From the NCBI GenBank assembly GCA_031772625.1, contig CM062817.1:952590842-952654841 (forward strand): 64,000 nucleotides of DNA, written 5' to 3'. This document shows positions 21,597 through 31,413 of this stretch, piece by piece. The first letter of the stretch is position 1. Each line of letters begins with the position of its first letter. The position numbers and the translations under genes are program-made. This stretch comes from Pinus tabuliformis (taxonomy: Eukaryota > Streptophyta > Pinopsida > Pinales > Pinaceae). The notes beneath the pieces were generated by a model. That model worked only from the letters and a program-made list of their open reading frames with translations, searched no databases and was not told the origin of the DNA.

Positions 21597-22340
21597 ATGG
21601 AAGTACAAAGACGAGGACGTGGGAGAGGTGCACGCAGAGTAGCAGACGAAGGATTGAGAGAACAGTTGAGAATCCTTACAGCTCGCTTGGAAGCAGTAGA
21701 GGCAGGTAGGCGAAGAGACCCAGAACTTGGGGATGACAGTGAAGATGAGGCAGCAACTGTTACAGATGGGTCAGAAGAAGAAGCCCCAGAGTTGAGGCTG
21801 TTGCGATTAGTTCTGTTAGCCAGCAGCAAACCCGAACCGGAGATCCCCAACTATGATGGCAGTCTGTCCGCAGTTGTCTTGCTGGATTGGATAAGTGAAT
21901 TAGACAAGTATTTTGAAAATGAGGAAATCAGCGAGGATAAAAGAGTTAGATTTGCTACAACTAAATTAAAAGGGCACGCCGCCTTATGGTGGGATAGTGT
22001 CCAAGCGGACAGGAGACGAATGAACAAGTTGCCAATAAAAAGGTGGCCACGGATGGTGCCAAAACTGAAGGGCAGATTTTTGCCGAAAGACTACCAGGTT
22101 GAGCTTTTCCGACGAGTACAAAATTTAAGGAAAAAGGGTATGACTGTAAAGGAATATATGGAAGAATTTTACCATGTAAATTTACGTGCTGGTTATACGG
22201 ACGATCCAGAAAAAACAGCAAGGTATGTAAATGGCTTGAGATTGGAAATATTGGACGAGATTAGTATTCTCTCTCCCCGAAATATTGAGGAAGCCTTTCA
22301 GAGTGCTGTAAAGGCTAAGGAGAAAATCAAGAGGAAGTAG
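21597..22340 (+). pseudogene. Gypsy gag, N-terminal and capsid part
   Basis: ATG 21597 opens 247 codons. A basic N-terminus (MEVQRRGRGRGARRV) is followed by a retrotransposon gag/capsid region (ALWWDSVQADRRR, YMEEFYHVNLRAGY). A TAG at 22338 stops it early. The same frame continues, with a TGA at 22374, to the nucleocapsid zinc knuckle at 22533-22574 (CYRCHKWGHRSFEC, CX2CX4HX4C). The intact protein would therefore have been a longer gag-pol polyprotein. Gag forms the cytoplasmic particle that packages the RNA. Confidence 0.85.
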
Positions 22341-25300
22341 AATAACAAGAGAGGGAGAGGGAATGGCAGAGGATGAGGACAGCCCTACGGCAGAGGGATA
22401 ATTGCCACAAACAGTGAGGAAGGTAGCAGTTCCAGAGCTTCAGGGACAGCAGAGAAGGGAGAAAGCACTAGAGGAGGTCAGCCATATCAGAGGGGAAGAA
22501 GAGATGGTCGCGGAAGAGGGACTAATGTCCAGTGCTACAGGTGCCATAAGTGGGGGCACAGATCCTTCGAATGTCCGGAAGTTGAACACGTTGGCCAGAG
22601 GGGAGCATTTTTTGCGCAGCCTGAGGAAGCTGAAGCACAACCCCGGGAGATAGAGAATGTGGCGGAAACGGGGGAAGCTCTAATTTTGAACAAGGTGCTG
22701 TTGAAACCAGCCAAAGAGATGGCTGAACAGACCTAGCGAAAAGCGTTGTTTCGAACAGTTTGCAAATCACAGGGGAAGTGTTGTAAATTGATTATAGACA
22801 GCAGAAGTACAGACAATTTGGTTTCCACCGAAATGGTGGAGAAGCTGGGCTTGAAGCGGTTTAAGCACCCCACGCCTTAGAAGGTGTCGTGGCTACAGAA
22901 AGGCCACCAGTTATTAGTGGATGAACAGTGCGAGGTAGAATTTCACATTGGCAAATATCACGACACGGTGGTCTGTGATATTATGCGAATGGACGTGTGC
23001 CATATACTGCTTGGGATACCGTGGCAGTATGACCGGAGGGTGACACATGATGGAAAGACAAATTGTTATAAATTTGTGAAAGATGGGATCAAACATACGC
23101 TTGTACCCATCAAGGAAGAGGATGCAGCAGAACCAAGTGGCACAAAAACATTGTTAATTGGAGGGAAACAGTTTGTGAAGCAGATTGAGGAAAATGAGGT
23201 CAATTATGCAATTGTAAGGAGGACAAGACCGATGTTGCTGAACACAGAAAAAGCAGAACTGCCGGTAGAAATTCAGGAGTTGTTGAAAGAATTCCAAGAC
23301 ATTGTGGTTGATGATTTACCTGATAAGTTGCCTCCCAAGAGGAGTATTAGCCATCACATTGACTTTATACCGGGAGCAAGCTTGCCAAACAAGGCAGCGT
23401 ATAGGATGAGTCCGAAAGACAATGAAGAAATTCGTAAACAAGTGCAGGAGTTGTTGGATAAGGGACTGATCAGAGAAAGTTTGAGCCCGTGTGCAGTACC
23501 AACAGTACTTGCACCTAAGAAGGGTGGAGAATGGCGAATGTGTACAGATTCACGGGCCATTAATAAAATTACGATTCGATATAGATTTCCCTTACCCAGG
23601 ATGGACGACATGATGGACTGTCTTAGTGGAGCAGCTTATTTTACAAAGATTGATCTGAAGAGTGGTTATCATCAGATCAGAATTAGGGAAGGAGATGAGT
23701 GGAAAACAGCTTTCAAAACTAATGAAGGGCTGTACGAATGGCTGGTCATGCCATTTGGATTGAGCAATGCTCCTAGTACCTTTATGAGACTGATGAATGA
23801 GATGTTAAAGGAATTTATTGGCAAGTTCGTGATAGTTTATCTTGATGACATTTTAATTTTCAGTAAAACAAAAAGAGAGCAACTTCAACATGTTTGAAAA
23901 GTGTTGGAGAAATTACAACAGAACAAACTGCTGATAAACTTGAAGAAATGCACTTTCCTGTAGAAGGAGATGGTCTATTTGGGGTTTGTAGTTGCAAAAA
24001 ATGAATTGAAAATGGACCCCGAGAAGATTGCAGCAATTATAAATTGGCCGTCACCGAAGATCTTATCTGAGGTACGTAGTTTCCACGGATTGGCAAGTTT
24101 TTATCGAAAGTTTATTAGAAATTTCAGTGAAATCTGCGCACCAATGTTAGAGACCATCAAAAAGGCCAGCTAGCCTTTTTGTTGGACCAAGAAGGCAGAA
24201 GACAGTTTTCAGCTTTTGAAGCGGAAGATCACGGAGAGGCCAATCTTGAGGCTGCCTGATTTCAATAAACTTTTTCAAGTTCGGTGTGACGCAAGTGGAA
24301 CAGCGATTGGTGCTGTGCTTAGTCAGGACGATAGACCAGTGGCATTTTTCAGTGAAAAACTGAATGAAAGCCGGCAAAAATATTCCTCATACGACAAGGA
24401 ATTTTACGCAGTGGTCCAAGCCTTAAAGCATTGGAGGCACTACCTACTGGGCAATGAATTCGTTCTGTTTTCTGATAATTCGGCATTGCAATACGTAATG
24501 CAGCAACACAAGTTAAACCATAAGCACGCCAAGTGGGTAGAATACTTGCAGAGTTTCACTTTCGTGTTAAAACACATAAGTGGGCAAGCCAACAAAGTGG
24601 CAGATGCTTTGAGCAGAAGAGCCTTGCTCTTACAGGAGAGTAGCATACATGTATTGGGATTCGAACATTTGAAAGACTTGTACCAAACCAACATGGATTT
24701 TAAGGAAGCTTTTGAAGCCTGCCAAAATCCCGTATTAAGGAATGCAAGCCCATGATTAGACTATAATTTACAGGAAGGATTACTATTCAGAGGTGGGAAA
24801 TTATGTATCCCAGACTGTTCAATGAGGGAGAATATTGTACGGGAAACACATAGCGGCGGATTGGCGGGACATTTTGGCATCAACAAAACTTTGGAGCAAC
24901 TCGGACATTTCTATTATTGGCCTAAAATGAGCAGGGATGTGCAGAGATATGTAAATAGGTGTAAAGTCTGCCAACTGTCAAAAGGACACAGTCAGAATAC
25001 CGGACTTTACACACCACTACCTGTTCCAAGCAGGCCATGGGACTCGGTCAGCATTGACTTTGTTCTTGGACTGCCTAGAACACAACGGGGGTATGATTCA
25101 GTAATGGTGGTGGTAGATAGATTTTCAAAAATGGCTCATTTTATTCCTTGCCGGAAAACTAGTGATGCCACATACGTGGCACACCTGTTTTTCACGGAGG
25201 TTGTTAGATTACATGGCCTACCCAGAACTATCATTTCAAACAGGGATGTAAAGTTCACAGGGCACTTTTGGCACACCCTGTGGAAAACGTTGGGCACGCA

Positions 25301-26140
25301 ACTGAACTTCATCTCTGCATATCATCCGCAGACTGATGGACAAACAGAAGTGGCGAACAGGAGCTTGGGAAATTTATTACGGAGTTTGACTGGAGAAAAT
25401 TCACGATTATGGGACTGAGCTCTCGCCCAGGCAGAATTCGCTTATAACGATTCGCCCAACCATAGCACTAGACTTAGCCCATTTCAGATTTTGTATGGCA
25501 TGCATCCTCGGGGAATACATGAACTACGAGATTTGGGAAAGCTGGAACGACGAAGCGCGGATGGGGAAGACTTTGTAGAAGTAATGAGCGAACTACATGA
25601 AAAAGTCAAACTAAGGTTGCAGGACAGCGTACAGAAATACAAACAGCAAGCAGACTCAAAGCGACGAGAGGTGCATTTTAATGTTGGGGATGAAGTCCTT
25701 GCGCATCTGCGCTGGGAACAGTTTCCTAAGGGCACATATAATAAGCTGAAATATAAGAAAATTGGTCCCTGCAAAATCCTACGTAAATTTTCAGCCAATG
25801 CTTACGAGATTCAGCTGCCACCTGACATAGGCATATCACCTATTTTCAATGTGGCGGATCTGTTCCCATATAATGCCCAAACAGAGGATGATAGTGTGGT
25901 ACAGCCAACACGGGACACCCAATTTGGAGACAGTTCTTGGAAGAAACAATTGCCTTCGGTAAAGTCCCATGAGATTGAAGGGATCCTCAGCACCCAGGTA
26001 GCCAAGAAGACACACAGGAAGGAATATCTGCGTTACCTCATCAAGTGGAGGACAGCTCATGGCTCGACGCGGCGCAGATACAGAAGGCTGGTTATTCGGT
26101 GGAGGAACTCATGGAACGGAGCCATGAATTTCTTTTACCC
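22341..26140 (+). pseudogene. Gypsy pol: zinc knuckle, protease, RT, RNase H, integrase, chromodomain
   Basis: All domains lie in the frame of gag. Protease is at about 22785 (IIDSRSTDNLVS; the DSG active site has become DSR). Reverse transcriptase spans 23380-23870 (YFTKIDLKSGYHQI, VIVYLDDILIF, catalytic DD intact). RNase H spans 24230-24640 (VRCDASGTAIGAVLSQ, ADALSRR). The integrase zinc region is 24845-24990 (HSGGLAGHFG, CKVCQ). The integrase core is 25030-25400 (SIDFVLGLP, IISNRDVKF where SDRD is expected, TDGQTEVANR). The C-terminal chromodomain is 25975-26140 (KEYLRYLIKW). Stops in this part: 22374, 22734, 22878, 23895, 23961, 24171, 24753, 25416. Near 26047 the frame shifts: EDSSWLDAAQIQKAGYS continues the chromodomain one frame over, with a few residues lost. 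Confidence 0.9.
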
Positions 26141-26148
26141 TGGGAGCT

Positions 26149-28046
26149 TGATGCAGGAGCATCTAGTTAACAGGGCGAAGACAGAAAGAAGGATGATATG
26201 GATTCTAAAAAGGACAGAGAACACAACTCACTGGACGGACAGCGTGTCTGTCTTTATTTTTATTTATTGTTTTTTTATTTTACTTTTCTGTTAAAAATGC
26301 TAAGAATAATGTAACGAGCTCTAATTAGGAACAATAGTAATTAGTCAGAGTCATTCGTTTCCAAACAGTTATATTACTGTTGTAAATACAAGCAAAGGAA
26401 AACATGCTAGTTAAGAATAAGTTTCAAATACGAAATAACTATTGTAACTGACAACAAAACAACTAACAACAGTTATCCAACTGTTCGAGAACAGTGGTAC
26501 AAAAGGAGGAAAAATAAGCCCAATAAGGGTTGGCCAGTGAAGAAGATAATTAACAGAAAGAAATATATTCATTTTTAGTGCACATACAATTCCACGAGTG
26601 TCCTCAAATATTGTGAAAAGAAATTCAATGCTGTGTATTCTTTTGTTTTCCTTTATGGTATAAAAACATTGTTAACAGGTTCACTACAGACTCCGAACCA
26701 GAACAGAAGCCCAATAACCAAACAAAGAGCCACAACGACCAGCACAGGTCGCGCGGACATAGCGCTCAGGCGTATACACATTTAACAGGTATGCAAACAA
26801 AACCATACGAGCGGTTCCAGATTTATTTCCATATAAAATTCACAGGATAGAACATACTCATTAAAAGTCTGTATCAGTATTCACATTCTCTGTTCAAAAT
26901 AACTACAAAACCAACCGAGTTCGCAGACATGGGAACTGACACGGTTGTAAACAAAAGCCCTCAATAAAGAGTTTGAACCCATCTCCTGAGGTTACCACAA
27001 AACCTCGCATCTAAGAAACCAACAGCAGATAGCGGCACAGAGCCAACGAAAATCAAGCAGACCACATAAGAACCCAAACAAGCACAGTTAAAACAACAAG
27101 GCGAAACTACCCGTATACTGTTCAGGGTGGCCGGGAGTCCAAGTGTTCGGACCAACGAACAGCTCCACCTGCATAAGGGCAAACGAAGAAAGGGTCAGTC
27201 ACCAACCACAGCAAACGAAAACAAGAACGGAGAAGCGGGAAGAAGCTATTGAGGAAGTTTAATAAGGGCCATTACCTGAGAGGCGAGCCGTAACTGTAGA
27301 TTCCGTACCCGGACGAGGCCCTGCTCACAGAGGAGCCGAGCCATTAGTCTCAAAACCAATAGCAGAAATAAAATCTAGCAAAGAACAGAAGCTTACCGGT
27401 TAAGTTGGCAGAGGGTCGAGCAGAGCATGCCACATGACCTGTCGAAATTGGAAGCCGACGAACCCACGCTGAAGTAGATGTCCACATTAACCTTACAGCT
27501 CTCGCATAGATATAAACCCTTGTGAGATACGAGCAGACAGTGACTAGAATACATGGAGGTGAATATCAAAGCCAGATATACACTACAACGATAGCGAAAA
27601 CACATGAAAAGGGAACCATAGTTCAAACCTTACCAATGCTTCATCAAACAATCGATAGCATGCAGGCCAAGACTTGGAACAACAGAGACCACGACCGAAA
27701 CCAAACGCACACCACATCGTCGACCGAGCAGGCAGAGTTCATACATTTCACCATAGAAATTACAGTAGTTACAAAGAATCGCCTGGAGCTCGCAAAGTTA
27801 AAGACCAGCGTAACAATGACCACCCAAGGAGCGCGAACGGAGTAAAACCCAAACTGAGGCAGGTTTCCAAAATCCCGAGAAGGGACAGTAGTCCACCCAA
27901 CAGACCATCAAGGTACCCATGCCGTAACCCAAGGAGATTGAAAATCAAACAACATTTATTACCAAATCAATTACATTACTGTCCAGATCGTAAGTGTGTT
28001 ACACCTCAGCTTTGGAACGGCGAGACCACGTGGGCTGGCCCCATCA
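26149..28046 (+). repeat. 3' LTR of the Gypsy element
   Basis: 1898 bp copy of the 5' LTR, preceded by a short purine-rich CTGGGAGCT that serves as the likely polypurine tract. CATAC follows its end. Confidence 0.95.
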
Positions 28047-28051
28047 CATAC

Positions 28052-29014
28052 CCAACACCCTCTGTCAACCATTAAGGATAGGGGGTACTTATGAATTTCA
28101 CATTTTTTTCATTTTTTTATACTACTCTGATACCAATTTCTCCACTGCCCTGCCATGAATATAAGAATGCATGTGACAAGAAGGCATATGAAAATATAAG
28201 CATAACAAAATACACTTTGATCATAAATACCTATAGGATATCTTGTATATGATCAAGCTGGTGGCTTATGCATATTAGACTATGTGTTAACAGTTGTAAT
28301 GATACCAATCTATGCACTTAGTCTTATGGAATAATCATGACCTTGTTGAATAGTACTAGTACTTATTACATTGTGTACAAGCCATCCTATGCTTTCCCTT
28401 GTTCTATATGGGTATCTATCATCGGTCAATCATTGTAAGGTTGTGGCACAATTATGGTAGCATATTAGAGTAGTCATAGTCATGGGATTAGTACCCTTAT
28501 GAATGATAGTAATAGTTCAAGCTCAATACACTTAGCTCAATCATGCCCTATTTCTTTACCACTACAAGCATTGAGTACACTAGTTTCCATAATCAATGAT
28601 CTTCACAACCCACAACCTGTATTCACAAGTTTGTACATAGTTAACATAGTTGTAACCTTGACAATATGGATAAGCTATATTAGGCAATCACACTATCTAT
28701 TAGTATAAACCTTTCTATTAAGCCCATATAAGGTGACACTATTGATCATGGTTGGTATTACTGTTATTAACACTTTGACTGGAATAGAGCTTGTATCTTA
28801 TAGATAAGAAATCACTTCATACTGTTCATGTAACCTGTAATACGGTAGTTATGAGTGAATACAATTATGACTCTAAAGAAGAACTTCAAGAAATATTTGT
28901 TTTCTTCAACATTATTTCTTGCAACTATTCTAATTATGACTTACAAGATGGGATTCTAGTCTTTATATTAGGTGGTACAAAATAACACAAACATTGCCTG
29001 TATAGAGACGCCAG
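28052..29014. other. No gene recognised; possible minus-strand primer site
   Basis: Around 28125-28138 the minus strand reads TTGGTATCAGAGTAG, resembling a Met primer site, with no matching LTR found. The rest shows only short frames. Confidence 0.35.
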
Positions 29015-30275
29015 TATGTAGTGGTCGAGCTTCAAAAGACAAAGGAAGAGCTTACAAAATTGAAAATATTTCTGATTGCAACAGAATATGAAAAATCACA
29101 GGCTATATTGGAGATGGACAAAATGATGTGTCTCATAAAGGAATTAACATTAAATTTGGAGAGTGCTAACACTTTAGAAAGGCAAGTAATAGTTGACTCT
29201 GAATTTGCAAGGCCAGGAGTTGTAGAGAAGGAGAATGTTGATTTTGATGAAGAAAATATCATTATGAAGACATAGCTAGAGGTTGAAAAGGAAAGAAATG
29301 CATCAGTAATCTTAGAACTACAAGCTGTCAAATAGGAGCTTGAGCATGATATTTCAGAATACCTATGTTCAGTTAAATTGAGGGACATTGCTCTTGAAAA
29401 TGCAATCGATGCATTGGCAGCTTCTGAAGAGGTGCAGAAATAGGCAGATGCACTAACCATAGAATTTATGACCACAAAGAATTTCTTGGATATAGCTCAG
29501 AGCTTATATATGGAAACAAAAGAAAAGAAACATGTTGTAGCTATGGCCAAAGACCAAGAGTTTGAGGAGAAGGGGCAATAAATAGAGCATGTCAACCAAG
29601 AACTGATTAGGCTGAATCATGAAGTAGTTCTTGTTAAGGATCTGATGTTAAATATTGATGTCTCATCCTCTTTATTACAGAGCTTGAAACTAGAATTATA
29701 AGCTGTTAAAGAGTCAAAACTTAAACTAGGAGCAGAGATGCATGCAGTTGAAAATGCCCTCTCTAAAGAAGTGGATGACCTGGATCTTGCAAAGAGTCAA
29801 GAGGTTAAAAAAACTAAAGTCGAATATATAACTATAGTAGAACTACATAAGATGAGAGAAAATCTAAATAAAGCCACACATGAGGTAACTTATTTAGTAG
29901 GTGCCATTGAGCCACTCAGAGAAGAGTTGGAGAGGGAAAGTGCAATGCTACAAGAAACATGGGAAAGGGTAGAAAAGTATTATGCAATAGTTTCTTCTCT
30001 GGAGTTTGAATTGAATCAAACAAGATAGGAAATTAAATCACGGTAAGATGGAGAAAGGCAATAAAAGGAAGCTATGACAAAGCTTTCAAGAGCTTTACAG
30101 CAAGCAATTGCTAGGCAGATAAAGCCAGGATTGAAGTTGAAGCAGCTAGAGAGGATATGCACAAAAGCAAAGGAAGAAGCTGCCAAATCAGAGGCTGGTA
30201 CTAGAACTGCAGAGAGTAGGCTACAAGTGGCTATAAAAATGGCAGAAGCATCTCCACAAGGTGAACTTCTACAAA
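29015..30275 (+). pseudogene. WEB1/PMI2-family coiled-coil pseudogene (DUF827)
   Basis: A single frame of about 1.25 kb, rich in Glu, Lys, Leu and Ala heptads, matches the long coiled coil of WEAK CHLOROPLAST MOVEMENT UNDER BLUE LIGHT proteins, which act in actin-dependent chloroplast positioning. Diagnostic parts: ELQKTKEELTKLK (29027), LREELERESAMLQETWERVE (about 29920), SSLEFELNQTR (about 29995) and AKEEAAKSEAGTRTAESRLQ (about 30170). In-frame stops after IIMKT, LQAVK, EEVQK, EEKGQ, LKLEL and ELNQTR, and two more before KEAMTK, mostly replace likely Gln codons. Between about 30115 and 30170 the frame shifts and returns (ADKARIEVEAAREDMHK in the shifted frame), so two compensating indels are present. 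Both gene ends are missing; the right end stops at the repeat at 30260. Confidence 0.75.
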
Positions 30276-30449
30276 ACGATTTGATGTGTTACAATAGGTG
30301 AATTTCTACAAAAGGATTCATTGCGTTTCATTAGAAGAATTGAGAGAACCAATGATAAAACAAATACTTTTCTAAATAACACAAAAGTCAATGGGCCGAT
30401 TGCGAGACTAAATTCATTGACCCAAAACAGATCATACAAAATGAATCTA

Positions 30450-30530
30450 AACTAGGGAGTTCGAAAGTTTTTAACCATAAGAGTGAACCAAGGAGTTTGA
30501 GAGTTTTTAACAATGGGAGAATTGAGAGGA
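30450..30530. repeat. Short imperfect tandem repeat
   Basis: Two units sharing AGGGAGTT(C/T)GA(A/G)AGTTTTTAAC, about 40 bp apart. Confidence 0.5.
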
Positions 30531-31144
30531 TTGATGAAATAAAGGAGAACATTCAACAAGACATCATGCATAATTTTAAGAAATTTCAATCTAAATAGTA
30601 ATTTGGTTAAAATTATTTTATCATTGAGCTTGTATTTAACCCTTAACACAAATGGGAATCTATCTTGAACCTTTTAGGGAGAATCATTGAAGGAGTGCAC
30701 CTACTTGGGATGATATTTCTTTCATATCTCGGGGAGAAGATACAAACACAGACAACTATTGGATTCCTTTTTGCTAATAGGAAGTATTCATGTATGTATT
30801 TTTAGAGGAAATCTAACAATAACTACATTCTTCTTCACTTGAAGTACACTGTGTACTTCAAATTTTTTATTTTATGAAAAAAAATGATACAAAATCTTCA
30901 AAATAAAATATTATCTTGGTCACCTATTTGTTTTACTGCATTTGAACAGTGTATTCCTCTGGTTATTCCTAACAAAAGGTCTAGAGATTTATTCATAAAG
31001 ACGTTGTGTACAGCTTGGCAAGGGTATATGACGACAATGAGCACAACTCATGAGGATTTGGGTTGCAGTAGATATGAAGTATGTAGATCATGCAACATAT
31101 TTCTTCTACAAAGGGCCTCTGAGAAGCTAAATGGTTCCATTGAC

Positions 31145-31360
31145 CTAGAGCCTCTGAGTAGCTAAATTGGCTACTGCTATAATGAAGTCTTATGATTGCA
31201 AGTTCAAATTATTATATTTTACTTTGGCTCCATTTTGGGGTAGTGTGGTTTACCTAGAAATTATAGTGAATTATAATAATAATGGTGGAATCGACCCCAT
31301 GTGGCAATGGTCGAATCTACACATGTGATAAGCTTGCCCAATTGCCTCTTCCTCCAATGT
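31145..31360 (+). mobile_element. Possible degraded tRNA-derived SINE
   Basis: A box A-like TAGCTAAATTGG is followed about 35 bp later by a box B-like AAGTTCAAATTAT. Near 31290 the block GGAATCGACCCCATGTGGCA resembles the repeat in the SINE at 5235-5553. No target duplication was found. It lies inside the candidate inverted-repeat element. Confidence 0.3.
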
Positions 31361-31413
31361 CCCAAAAAAATTCACCTATTGTAACACATCAAATCTCTTT
31401 GTAGAAATTCACC

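Larger units (their letters stand above)
19662..28046 (+). mobile_element. Complete Ty3/Gypsy chromovirus element
   Basis: An 8.4-kb element with LTRs at 19662-21558 and 26149-28046, both starting TGATGCAGGAGCATC and ending GGGCTGGCCCCATCA. It is flanked by a perfect 5-bp target duplication CATAC (19657-19661 and 28047-28051). Order: 5' LTR, PBS, gag, protease, reverse transcriptase, RNase H, integrase, chromodomain, 3' LTR. Integrase after RT and the chromodomain place it in the chromoviruses; the clade is not decided. LTRs differ by a few percent by eye, so insertion is not recent. Gag-pol is one frame broken by nine nonsense codons plus a late frameshift, so the copy is not autonomous. Confidence 0.95.
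30260..31413. mobile_element. Candidate 1.15-kb element with 46-bp terminal inverted repeats
   Basis: 30260-30305 (GGTGAACTTCTACAAAACGA..., containing GATTTGATGTGTTACAATAG) recurs inverted at 31368-31413 with few mismatches, both reading inward. No clear target duplication and no transposase are seen. The left end abuts the WEB pseudogene and the right end abuts the transmembrane-protein pseudogene. It could instead be two chance-placed copies of one short repeat. Confidence 0.4.

Noticed and set aside
28125-28138. Minus-strand primer binding site of another LTR element
   Set aside because: TTGGTATCAGAGTAG fits, but no LTR end or gag sequence is found on either side.
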